Of a stretch of DNA of 8,786 bases, positions 1 to 6,500 are shown piece by piece. Position numbers and translations under genes: made by a program. Location of the stretch: the NCBI GenBank assembly GCA_030151725.1, contig JASLDD010000297.1:1-8786 (forward strand). Reading direction: 5' to 3'. The DNA is from Solirubrobacteraceae bacterium (lineage in GTDB: Bacteria; Actinomycetota; Thermoleophilia; Solirubrobacterales; Solirubrobacteraceae). The notes beneath the pieces were generated by a model. It was not told the origin of the DNA. It did not search any database and was given only the letters and a program-made list of their open reading frames with translations. Within the stretch, counting starts at the first letter, position 1. Each line of letters starts with the position of its first letter.

Positions 1-421
1 CTCAACTCTTCAACGGAGTCGTACGCGGCGTCATCGAGAAGCTGGCGCCAGTGGGCAAAGGCGGAAAGGGTCTCAAGATGGGCGTTGTCGTCCCACCAGC
101 CCTGCTTGAGCGCCCTCAGCTCGACGGGGTATCGGCCGTGAAGCGCGACGATTGCCCCCCCACGTGCGTCGCCTCCATTCGAGGTCGCCTCCGTATGGCT
201 CCAGCACATGGCGGACGTTCGCCGGATTTGGTACTCGCTGCTGCTCGACGAGCGAAGGACTCGCGCGGCGGCGGACTGGCAGTGCCGGCGCTGATTTCAT
301 CGAGGCGGTCACGGAGGAGCCGGGCTGCAACGCGAGCGACAGGCTCATCGCTGTCATCAGCCATCGCCTCCAACGCGGTCAGCACCGGCTCGGGCAGGGT
401 CGTTCTCACTCGGCGATCCAT
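1..421 (-). pseudogene. Frameshifted small gene with RHH-like N-terminus (partial)
   Basis: The ATG at 421-419 is preceded by AGGAG (434-430) at 8-nt spacing, a strong start. The first ~45 residues (MDRRVRTTLPEPVLTALEAM, then an Arg/Asp-rich helix) look like a ribbon-helix-helix DNA-binding domain. Downstream, coding-quality sequence moves to a second frame, containing NPANVRHVLEPYGGDLEWRR (about 255-160). It then moves to a third frame from about 155 to 1, containing VALHGRYPVELRALKQGWWD and AHWRQLLDDAAYDSVEEL, open to the left edge. The second shift falls in a run of seven G (C at 155-161 on plus); removing one G joins the segments as RRTWGAIVALHGRYP. The first shift is less precisely placed, around 250-300. 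Read together these give one plausible protein, an RHH module followed by a Trp-rich helical domain. I recognise no function. Decay is more likely than sequencing error because the 5.2-kb gene in the same window is intact. Confidence 0.6.
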
Positions 422-813
422 TGAGGACGCTCCTATCGGTCGCGTTCGGGCTCCTGTTGGCTGCCCGCTACTCCTTAATGACCGCGAGTGGCCAAAAAGC
501 GGCCAACGACTTCTCGGCCCGTTTCTGGTCCTTGCTCGGACCCCGTGCATATGCGGATGAAAAGTCAAGGGTTCGCGCGGGCTTTTTCTTCGAGGTTGCT
601 GAGGCGCTGATCCACGCTCGATGTGCGCTCCGAGGGCACAGCGATCGCTCAGCGCCCGGAGGGGCCGTGCATCTGGTCTATACGGGCGCTTTTTGTCGTG
701 CCGCGGGCGCGTTGTGGCGCAGGCGGCAGAGTTGACCGGCGGGGTCGCGTCTGGCGCTTTGTGGTGGGATGATCTGTGGTGGTGCGGGTGACTGACGTAG
801 CGAAGCGCAGGCG
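422..813. other. Non-coding: IS110 right end and pseudogene upstream region
   Basis: No frame here has a supported start or family resemblance; frames that run through it are low-complexity Arg/Ala/Pro shadows. It should hold the right end of the IS110 element, left of its stop at 814, and the upstream region of the minus-strand pseudogene that starts at 421. Visible structure: a hairpin TGGCC/GGCCA with loop AAAAAGC (489-505), a perfect 10-bp palindrome AGCGATCGCT (640-649) and a terminator-like stem with T-run (651-694). The exact IS end cannot be fixed because IS110 elements usually lack terminal repeats and target duplications. Confidence 0.5.
651..694 (+). terminator. Possible rho-independent terminator
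   Basis: AGCGCCCG (651-658) is the exact reverse complement of CGGGCGCT (683-690), and TTTTT (690-694) follows on the plus strand. The stem is 8 bp and GC-rich, but the loop is long (24 nt) and no plus-strand gene is seen just upstream. It may instead serve as a barrier near the IS end. Fairly weak call. Confidence 0.35.
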
Positions 814-2091
814 TCAGGGGCTTGTGGCCTGCCGCGCGGCTTTGCCCTTCGAGGGCCTATTAGAAGATGCGCGCCCCGGTGTCGCACCCGCACCACTCTT
901 CGGTGCTGCCGCTTGCCAGTCGGCGACCAGCCGCCGGTATGCCTGCTCGGCCTGGGATTGCAGCTCGCGCTCCGCAGCGCGCTGAGCGGCTGTCGGGGAA
1001 ACGGTCAGCCCGTCGTGGCGGCGTGGGCGGCGTGACGCGCCGGCGGCCAGTTCCAGCCGCCGTGTCTTCTGCCTGGTCAGCGATGGGCGCGCGAACGCGT
1101 AGTCCTCGTCCTTGGTGAGTAGCTGCCAGCACAGCACGACGAGCTTGCGCACGACGGCGACGGCGGCGACCTGGGCGCCGCGGCGGGCACGGACGCGCTC
1201 ACCGAACGCCCTGAGCGGGCCGGGGCTGCGGATCGCGATCCATGCCGCCTCGACAGCATCGAGCGGGCCTGCGCGTTGCCGCGCTTTGAGATGTGCCCAT
1301 AGCGAGCAGGCTCAGACCCGGACTTGGCGGACCTTTGGGTCCAACCCGAGGTAGGCGACGAGCTGGCCAGCGCTCTGAAAGCGGGAGATGTCCCCGACGG
1401 CCGCGATCACCGCCGCCGCGGTCCCGATGTCTACACCCGGGATCGGCAACAGCCTGCACAACCCGGGCCACGCGAGGGCTTGCTCGGCGATTTTCTGGTC
1501 GAGCTGGGCGATCTCACCGTTGAGGAAGTCGATCTGACGCAGGCAACCCTGCACCGTCTCGGTCTCCTCCTCGGGCAGCTGTTGCTCGGCGAGCCAGACG
1601 CGTCCCTTGCGGCCGAACAGGTCGCTCACCGGCGGGCGGCCGAGTAGACAGCGCATCACGACACCATGCACCTGGTTCTTGATCCGGGTGCGCGCCCGCA
1701 CCAGAGCCGCGCGGCGAGCGACACGCCGGCGCAACGCGAGCGTCGCCTCGTCCGGCACCCACACCTCGCTGAGCATCCCCGAGGAGAGCAGCCGCGCGAG
1801 CATCGCCGCGTCGAAACGATCGGACTTCACCCGCGCGTGAGAGATCGCACGCGTCTGCGCCGCATCCGAGACAACGACACGCCCAGCGTTGCTTTCCCGC
1901 AAGATCCGCGCTATCGCCATCACGCTGTCGCTCGCGTCCAGCACGACGTGGTCCTCGCTGCCGAGACCCGCCGCGAACTCCCTGCTTGCCTCTGGGGTGC
2001 TCGCGATCCGCCCGACCTGCAAGACACGGCCGTCCTCGGCGACCGCGATCTCGCAGAACTCCAAGTGAACGTCAACACCGAAATACCGCAA
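814..2091 (-). pseudogene. IS110-family transposase (DEDD recombinase), frameshifted
   Basis: IS110 transposases are RuvC-like DEDD recombinases that move the element under guidance of a bridge RNA. I place the start at TTG 2091-2089 because the family begins at MRYFGVDVH and a strong Shine-Dalgarno (GGGAG, 2102-2098) lies 6 nt upstream. The N-terminal RuvC-like domain has D7 (GVDVH), D91 and D94 (KSDRFDA). Where relatives usually have E (VLEATG), this copy has D52 (VLDASD). The C-terminal Transposase_20 region begins with LLPIPGVDIGTAAAVIAAVG. Frame one ends at UGA 1314-1312. The catalytic-serine segment SGSEPARYGHISKRGN lies in the next frame (about 1322-1254), and the original frame resumes as VEAAWIAIRSPGPLRAF and runs to the stop at 814 through CWQLLTKDEDYAFARPSLT. 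Without the two indels it would be about 425 aa, normal for the family. As written, only the ~259-aa N-terminal part is translated, so the copy is probably inactive. Confidence 0.9.
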
Positions 2092-2100
2092 TTTCTGCTC

Positions 2101-2132
2101 CCTTCCACAACATCGAACCGATGACTGGAAGG
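2101..2132 (-). promoter_or_regulatory. Stem-loop covering the transposase RBS
   Basis: On the transposase strand CCTTCCA (2132-2126) pairs with TGGAAGG (2107-2101), and inside it CATCG pairs with CGATG around a GTT loop. That is 12 bp with a small internal loop. The 3' arm is continuous with the Shine-Dalgarno (GGAAGGGAG, 2106-2098) of the TTG start at 2091. When folded it should partly hide the ribosome binding site, a common way to keep transposase translation low. Confidence 0.5.
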
Positions 2133-2160
2133 CGCGGCGGGCAAGCGACAAATACAGATT

Positions 2161-2176
2161 CGGGCTCTCAGCCCAA
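2161..2176. repeat. Twin hairpin, copy 1
   Basis: CGGGCTCTCAGCCCAA contains GGGCT/AGCCC around a 3-nt loop. It matches the copy at 2213-2228 at 15 of 16 positions; the only change is in the loop (T to G), so the stem is kept. Confidence 0.7.
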
Positions 2177-2198
2177 CGAGGTGGGTCGTAGGGGCGGC

Positions 2199-2228
2199 CA
2201 TATAGTCATTGACGGGCTCGCAGCCCAA
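2199..2228 (-). promoter_or_regulatory. Weak sigma70-like promoter upstream of transposase
   Basis: On the minus strand TTGGGC (2228-2223) and TATATG (2204-2199) are separated by 18 bp, pointing toward the transposase and the candidate RNA. The AT-rich stretch stands out in GC-rich DNA, but both hexamers are imperfect. Low confidence. Confidence 0.3.
2213..2228. repeat. Twin hairpin, copy 2
   Basis: CGGGCTCGCAGCCCAA is the direct repeat of 2161-2176, with starts 52 bp apart. It overlaps the proposed -35 element of the leftward transcript (GCCCAA on plus is TTGGGC on minus). Confidence 0.7.
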
Positions 2229-2321
2229 ATGCACGACGGCCTGCCCCACCATTGCGTCTTCCCACAAGGCCCCTGTCCCGGTCAAACGACCCCTACGAAC
2301 ACGACCGGACAACAGCCTCGA

Positions 2322-2379
2322 CGGTATTTCATACCCGTAGTCTGTACAGGACATAGTCGCTGCCGAGGCGACCTGCAGG
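2322..2379 (+). promoter_or_regulatory. Palindromes upstream of hicBA (candidate operators)
   Basis: Dyads cluster just before hicB. ACGGTAT-TTC-ATACC(C)GT (2321-2338) has one bulged C. CTGTACAG (2342-2349) and CCTGCAGG (2372-2379) are perfect 8-bp palindromes whose centres are 30 bp apart, about three helical turns, so they would lie on one face of the DNA. Between them GTCGC/GCGAC (2356-2360, 2368-2372) forms a further stem. hicBA operons are usually autoregulated by complex binding at such sites; the assignment here is inference. Confidence 0.4.
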
Positions 2380-2413
2380 AATCGTCCGACCGTGGGCTAT
2401 CGTTCGAGGAGCG

Positions 2414-2638
2414 ATGAGCGCAGATCGTGAGTTCGACGTGGTGATCGTGGCCGAGCCTGAAGGCGGCTACAGCGTGTTCGTACCGGAGCTGCCGAGCGTC
2501 GCCACGCAGGGAGAGACAATCGAGGAAGCCAGAGCTAACGCCCAAGAGGCGATCGAGGGCTACCTCGAAGTGATGCATGAGGATGGCCTCCCCATCCCCA
2601 CGGTGCACCGTGACCGCGTAGCGGTCCACGCGGCGTGA
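2414..2638 (+). CDS. hicB: HicB-type antitoxin, short form
   Basis: HicB neutralises the HicA mRNA interferase by direct binding. This 74-aa protein has the HicB_like pattern: an N-terminal beta strand DVVIVAEPEGGYSVFVPELP, then the G-ET-EEA motif (QGETIEEARANAQEAIEGYL) in the main helix, and a final strand around PTVHRDRVAVHAA. This is the partial RNase H-like fold. The start is ATG 2414 with AGGAG ending 2 nt upstream, a rather short gap. The protein ends straight after the fold, so it lacks the C-terminal RHH or HTH DNA-binding domain of longer HicB proteins such as that of E. coli; autoregulation, if it occurs, would need a partner. It overlaps hicA by 4 bp and the two are surely co-transcribed. 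The order, antitoxin first, is a common alternative to hicAB. Confidence 0.9.
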   Translation: MSADREFDVVIVAEPEGGYSVFVPELPSVATQGETIEEARANAQEAIEGYLEVMHEDGLPIPTVHRDRVAVHAA

Positions 2639-2862
2639 GCCAGACGCCGGCCGTCAGCGGCAAGCAGCTCGTCAAGGTGCTCGAACGCCGGGGCTGGTAC
2701 GTCAAGCGCATCCGCGGCAGCCATCACATCATGCGCCACCCGAGCATCCCTGACGCGATCCCCGTTCCCGTCCACGGCAACCAGTCGATCAAGCGAGGCA
2801 CGCTCGGCAACATCCTGCGGACGGCCGGGATCAGCCGCGAGGACTTCGAGCGTCTGCTCTAG
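2635..2862 (+). CDS. hicA: HicA-type mRNA interferase toxin
   Basis: HicA is a small ribonuclease with a double-stranded-RNA-binding-like fold that cleaves mRNA and tmRNA and halts growth when free of HicB. The 75-aa product shows the family signature in order: SGKQLVKVLERRGWYVKRIR, then GSHHIMRHP with the catalytic His at residue 30 or 31, then IPVPVHGNQSIKRGTLGNIL, and a C-terminal helix GISREDFERLL. All expected motifs are present, so the toxin is predicted active. It starts at GTG 2635 within the end of hicB (GTGA overlap), with no clear Shine-Dalgarno, so translation is probably coupled to hicB. That keeps the antitoxin in step with or ahead of the toxin. A strong hairpin follows the stop by 5 bp. 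Confidence 0.92.
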   Translation: MSQTPAVSGKQLVKVLERRGWYVKRIRGSHHIMRHPSIPDAIPVPVHGNQSIKRGTLGNILRTAGISREDFERLL

Positions 2863-2867
2863 CGGCC

Positions 2868-2894
2868 GAGGGGCGCCGCGACGCGGCGCCCCTC
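2868..2894. terminator. Bidirectional terminator-like hairpin after hicA
   Basis: A perfect 12-bp GC-rich stem, GAGGGGCGCCGC / GCGGCGCCCCTC, with loop GAC. It lies between the hicA stop (2862) and the stop of the convergent minus-strand gene (2904). No U-tract follows on either strand, which is common for hairpin terminators in high-GC Actinobacteria. Confidence 0.75.
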
Positions 2895-2903
2895 ACCGGT
2901 CGC

Positions 2904-3164
2904 TCAGATCGTCCCGACCTGCAACTCGCAAGCACGCCGCGCCGTGCGGGTTGGGAAGATGAACTCACCGAGTCGGTGCGCCAACCCTGTCCCGATCAGT
3001 CGCGCAACGGCATCTTCGGCATCGACCTTGTTGCCGAGTTCTCGGACGATCTCCTCGACGCTCCACGGCCATGACGGGCCGACGAGCATGAAGTCAAGAA
3101 CGGTGTTGTCCGTCTGCGCCTCACTCCTACCGGGGTCGTCGTCTTCAATACGCTGGTCCTGCAT
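2904..3164 (-). CDS. Small winged-helix-like protein, function unknown
   Basis: The 86-aa start at ATG 3164-3162 is preferred over longer frames because AAGGAGA lies about 10 nt upstream. The first 20 residues are acidic and polar (MQDQRIEDDDPGR), probably disordered. Residues ~21-86 look like a compact winged helix: TVLDFMLVGPSWPWSVEEIV starts helix 1 and an HTH-like unit, and LARL-type helices then lead to a beta hairpin, GLAHRLGEFIFPTRTARRA. The WSVEEI-REL and GLAHRLG-FIF patterns match small uncharacterised actinobacterial proteins I have seen, sometimes near regulators. It could bind DNA, but no partner is evident. It is divergent from the XRE gene and convergent with hicBA. Confidence 0.75.
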   Translation of the reverse strand: MQDQRIEDDDPGRSEAQTDNTVLDFMLVGPSWPWSVEEIVRELGNKVDAEDAVARLIGTGLAHRLGEFIFPTRTARRACELQVGTI

Positions 3165-3190
3165 CGGAAGGTATCTCCTTTCGGTGCCAC

Positions 3191-3219
3191 GCCCCCGGCT
3201 GTTCACGCAGCGCGGGGGC
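3191..3219 (-). promoter_or_regulatory. Leader hairpin upstream of the winged-helix gene
   Basis: GCCCCCG (3191-3197) pairs with CGGGGGC (3213-3219). GCT (3198-3200) extends the pairing to AGC (3209-3211) past one bulged base, leaving an 8-nt loop. It falls between a possible -10 (TAATAT, 3245-3240 on minus) and the Shine-Dalgarno, so it would sit in the leader RNA. An attenuator or stabilising structure is possible. Confidence 0.4.
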
Positions 3220-3239
3220 ACATTTGCTTTTCGGGCCAG

Positions 3240-3245
3240 ATATTA
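3240..3245 (-). promoter_or_regulatory. Possible -10 element (TAATAT)
   Basis: TAATAT on the minus strand is the best -10 match in the divergent intergenic region and would give a leader of about 65-70 nt for the gene starting at 3164. No convincing -35 is visible upstream of it. Confidence 0.3.
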
Positions 3246-3247
3246 GC

Positions 3248-3296
3248 GCTTACGCGCAGGCGGGTACGCACATGGACGTAAGCCCTTGCGCCTGCG
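3248..3296. repeat. Interleaved inverted repeats before the XRE gene
   Basis: GCTTACG (3248-3254) and CGCAGGCG (3255-3262) are adjacent. Their exact reverse complements, CGTAAGC (3277-3283) and CGCCTGCG (3289-3296), follow in the same order. Both pairs cannot form simple nested hairpins together, so they are alternative stems or a pseudoknot in RNA, or two overlapping dyad operators in DNA. The last arm abuts the XRE Shine-Dalgarno (GAGGG, 3296-3300). Confidence 0.45.
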
Positions 3297-3306
3297 AGGG
3301 TCTAGA

Positions 3307-3546
3307 ATGATGCCTCCTCCGCTTCCACCCGACCCCGCCCTCGGCAAAGCGATCAAGAAGCTGCGCGAGGACCGCGGCCTGACTCAGGAAGAGCTTGCTA
3401 CCCGAGCCGGGACGACTGTCGGGACAGTCAGTCGAATGGAGGCCTCCAAAAGCGCGCCCGCGTGGGCGACCGTTATGCAGATCACACGGGCGCTGGACGT
3501 ATCTTTGGCTGAGTTGGCACACGCCGTTGAAAAAGCGCGGCTATAG
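3307..3546 (+). CDS. XRE-family helix-turn-helix protein
   Basis: A 79-aa single-domain DNA-binding protein. The start is ATG 3307, with GAGGG (3296-3300) 6 nt upstream; a longer frame from TTG 3286 lacks this support. After a Pro-rich leader (MMPPPLPPDP), the Cro/C1 HTH has helix 1 (ALGKAIKKLREDRG) and the HTH core LTQEELATRAGTTVGTVSRME at residues 25-45. The recognition helix (VGTVSRME) and helices 4-5, including TVMQITRALDVSLAELA, complete the five-helix fold. There is no toxin or ligand domain. Such stand-alone XRE proteins act as autorepressors or as antitoxin-like partners. It is divergent from the winged-helix gene and convergent with the STAND gene, with stops 50 bp apart. Regulation of either neighbour is possible but not shown. 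Confidence 0.9.
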   Translation: MMPPPLPPDPALGKAIKKLREDRGLTQEELATRAGTTVGTVSRMEASKSAPAWATVMQITRALDVSLAELAHAVEKARL

Positions 3547-3551
3547 GTCCG

Positions 3552-3593
3552 GCGGCCTTGACAGCCGTGCCGCGCGTCGCGCCCAAGGGCCGC
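3552..3593. terminator. Candidate bidirectional terminator between convergent genes
   Basis: GCGGCCTTG (3552-3560) pairs with CAAGGGCCGC (3584-3593) with one bulged base. The 23-nt GC-rich loop can fold further. It occupies almost all of the gap between the XRE stop and the STAND stop at 3597. Confidence 0.4.
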
Positions 3594-3596
3594 ACA

Positions 3597-6500
3597 TCAG
3601 CCATGCCGTGGCTCCATCAAAGCTCGACTGCCGGTAGAACGGATCTCCGCCTCCTCTCCGCTTGTTTCGCCGCGCTTAGCCGTAACTGCCTCCCATGTGA
3701 CAGCCCACTCGCCGGTCGCATGAAGACGCTCGACAACCTCTGGCGAGCCGATGACTAGCCATCCTTCGCCGACCTCGTCGCTTTCGGAGTATGGATTCCA
3801 CCGAAGAAAGCCAGACCGCCACCAGATCGAGCGCACCGCTGGACAACCGTCGAGCGTCCAGTCCAGCCACCCGACCTCAGATTCGAGTCCGAGGGACTCA
3901 GCGAGACCCGGGTGAAGCGCGAGCCATCCAGTCGGAGAGCCGGCAGGCAGTCCGATGCTCCGGACGATGCCCTGGTTCGTGTCCGGCGCGTGGCCGATGG
4001 CGTTGTAATCGGCGACCACTACCGGCCCTATCGAAAAGTGGAGCTTCGAAGGTTCAGGAGGTTCTGTGATTCGGGTCAAGCCACTCCTCCGCGTCTGATA
4101 GTGAGCATGCCGGTCCAGCAAGGTCACCTCCGTCCACTCGCCGAGTACGACCCACCCCTCAAGGCTCAGGGCGAAGCTGTCGCTCTGCCCAGCCGCGAAC
4201 TCATCGAGGTTGCAGCTGTACAGCCTCTCCCGCTCGGCTTGGGGCACGAATGGTCTCACGGCGGGCGACCGGCGTACCGGTCGCCGTTGCAGCAGCGCTA
4301 CGTCGTAGGCAAGCTCCAGTCCCACTGCGAGCAGCGCGTCGAAAGCCCGGACTCGACGCGCGTCGAACAGCGACGCGGCCGCTTCAGCGAGGGCCGCCCG
4401 GATCGCTTGTGCACTCGGCTTCACATACCCCCAGCCCAGGATTCCGCCGGTCTTGTTGAGTCGGTCGTCGTCCGTCTTGTCCGTCCCCAGATGAGTGCGG
4501 GCACGCTGCCATACGTAGTCATGCAGCGCGTCAGGGTCGACACCCGCCTGCTCGGCTAGCGCGACTATGTCGCTGCGCCAGCCGCTGACCATTTCCTCGA
4601 GGCCAGCGATAACGCGATGGCTCCACCCTCTCGGAGGCAGTTCGAGGCGGAGTGCAGCGGGCAGCGCCTGCTCCTCTGGGACAGCCGGAACAGGGAGGCC
4701 GAGCGCCGTGAGGCATCGCGCTCCGGCACGGCGCACATCCAGGCGCGGAGCGCGCGTTAGGGCTTCCAGGCTCTCTGCGATCTCTTTGTCTCGCGCCAAT
4801 CCGCCCGCGACGGTCTGGATCGCGGCACACGTCCGAAGCGCAACCTCCGCGCGATCCTCTAGCCCTTTGCATACAACCTGCAGCCGAGCTCCGTTGCGCA
4901 CATGACCGACTAGCGCACGCTGGGCCGCCTGCCACGCCACTGTGTGGTCAAGGCCGAGCAAGTAGAGGACAAGCGAATCGAAGGCGTCCGATAGATCTCG
5001 TGGCGCATGGGCTACTCCACCCGCTGACAACGATTGAGGCTCGGGAAGTGAAGCGATGTCACGGAGTAGTGCCCCGGCGACCCCGAGCACCTCCTGTGCC
5101 AACTCTGTAACTGGCAGCCCGAGAGCTTCGACGTAGTCGTCGAGCGCTCCGCCAACGGTGCTCAGGAAGTAATCGGTCTCTCCGGCAAGTTCAGAGAATC
5201 GAGTGAATACGGCGCGCTTCGCCCGCTCTTGGTCGAGCGCATAAAGGTCAGTAATCAGCCGCAAAACTGGGCCGCCTCCCCAATGGCGCGACCAATCTCC
5301 ACTGCGACTGACGCTCAATGCTTTGATGCCTTGCTCCCAGGCCTCATCCGGAGCGTCGATCTCAAGAGCGAGTGCGGCCAGGCGCACGCGCATGGGTGTC
5401 TCATGCTCAGTGTTCTGAGCGACAGCTACAAGCCGCCGTTGCTGATCTGAATCGAGTTCGTCCAACCGCTCGATCAACTTCCGCATGGGTTGTCCACGCT
5501 CGTAAGAGGGACTGCTCTCGTCCTCAGCCTCCAGCAGCAGCGCCTCGACCGTCCGTGAATCAGGCTCGTCCGCTTCGCCCTGCGTACCGCGCCCGTCCGG
5601 AGTCTCGTCGCCGATCTCCAGATCTACGTCAGGAATGCCGAGCTGACCAGTCGCCAGCCCAGCCCCTCGGGCTGCATCCAGAATCGCCATTCGCCATGCT
5701 CGACGTTCGGTAGGACGGCCCTCAACGCCTACTCGTTCGACCACGAAAGGCAGCCACTGAGCCGCTAGATCAGGCTCCGCCTTGGCGGCAAGCACGAGCG
5801 TCTTCGTCGGCGGCCCTACGCCCAGCACCACAAGGACCTCGCCCAGCAATATCCACCAAGACGCAGACGGGGCATCGGCGGAGGCGCCGAGCAATGCCTC
5901 GATGATCTCGTCGAGGCCGAGAACAGACGCCGCGAGCAGCTGCTCGGCCAGCTGCCACCCATGGGTCGGATCTGAGGGCGTGACGACGTTAAGCAGCCGA
6001 CGCGCCGCATAGTCTGGCGCACCACCTCTCGCCCGCTCGTCGAGTCTCACTAGCGCAGCCGAGAGACCCTTACTCAGGTTGTGACCGTCCGGGCCATTGA
6101 TCAGGGGAGCAAGCAGGCGGATCCACGTGGCTAGCTGCAAGTCCTTGTCCGAGCTGGGCGACAGTGTGCGATGCACTGCGCGGCGGCAGCACGCCGTCGC
6201 GCGCTCGGAATCTCGCAGAGTGAGCCACGCCCAGCCGACCTCGACCCAATCCTCGGACGAGTAGCCATGTGCCTCGATCAGGCTTTCCAGTTGCTTCAGC
6301 GAAGCGCGGAGGGAAATCTCACCGGCGCCAGCGTCGGCAAACCGGCGAATCAGGTCGGCACCGTCAAACATCAGACGGCTTGGCTGCTCGGCCCATCGCG
6401 CCTGGAAGTACTCCAACACCTCTCCGAGCGCCGCAGAGCTAAGCCGAGCGGCAAGGCTGATAGCGCGTCGACCGACCATCCGCATGGCCAATCCCGAGCG

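Larger units (their letters stand above)
730..2300 (-). mobile_element. IS110-family insertion sequence, approximate limits
   Basis: The extent is estimated from the transposase (814-2091) plus flanking non-coding DNA that shows structure. The left end (5' of the transposase) must lie between 2092 and the hicB control region near 2340. The right end lies left of 814. TTGACCGG at 732-739 and its reverse complement CCGGTCAA at 2278-2285 would bracket about 1.55 kb, a normal IS110 length, but an 8-bp match could be chance. No target-site duplication is expected for this family and none was found. Confidence 0.5.
2101..2300 (-). ncRNA. Candidate IS110 bridge RNA region
   Basis: In IS110-group elements the non-coding segment between the left end and the transposase start encodes a structured bridge (seeker) RNA whose loops pair with donor and target DNA. 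The equivalent segment here is unusually rich in structure. It has a hairpin at 2101-2132, hairpins at 2162-2174 and 2214-2226, and a 9-bp long-range inverted repeat, TCGTAGGGG (2186-2194) with CCCCTACGA (2290-2298). I cannot assign target- or donor-binding loops without the element ends. The ends and strand of the RNA are inferred from the family, not seen. Confidence 0.4.

Noticed and set aside
51..560. 169-codon plus-strand frame at the left end
   Set aside because: The minus strand has a strong RBS, an RHH-like domain and conserved-looking segments; the plus frame is only complementary to them.
1312..1326. Programmed frameshifting in the transposase
   Set aside because: Two opposite shifts would be needed ~70 nt apart, there is no slippery heptamer at 1323, and IS110 transposases are normally a single frame.
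1920..2354. 144-codon minus-strand frame reaching into the IS left end
   Set aside because: It overlaps the real transposase frame in another register, and its upstream half covers the structured non-coding region.
1666..2417. Plus-strand frames of about 140-150 codons across the transposase and its upstream region
   Set aside because: The reverse strand carries recognisable IS110 motifs in frame; these translations resemble nothing and have Arg/His/Thr-rich shadow composition.
3912..4559. 215-codon open frame on the plus strand
   Set aside because: It lies wholly inside the STAND gene, has low-complexity Arg/Pro-rich composition, no RBS and no family resemblance; an antisense shadow of GC-rich coding DNA.
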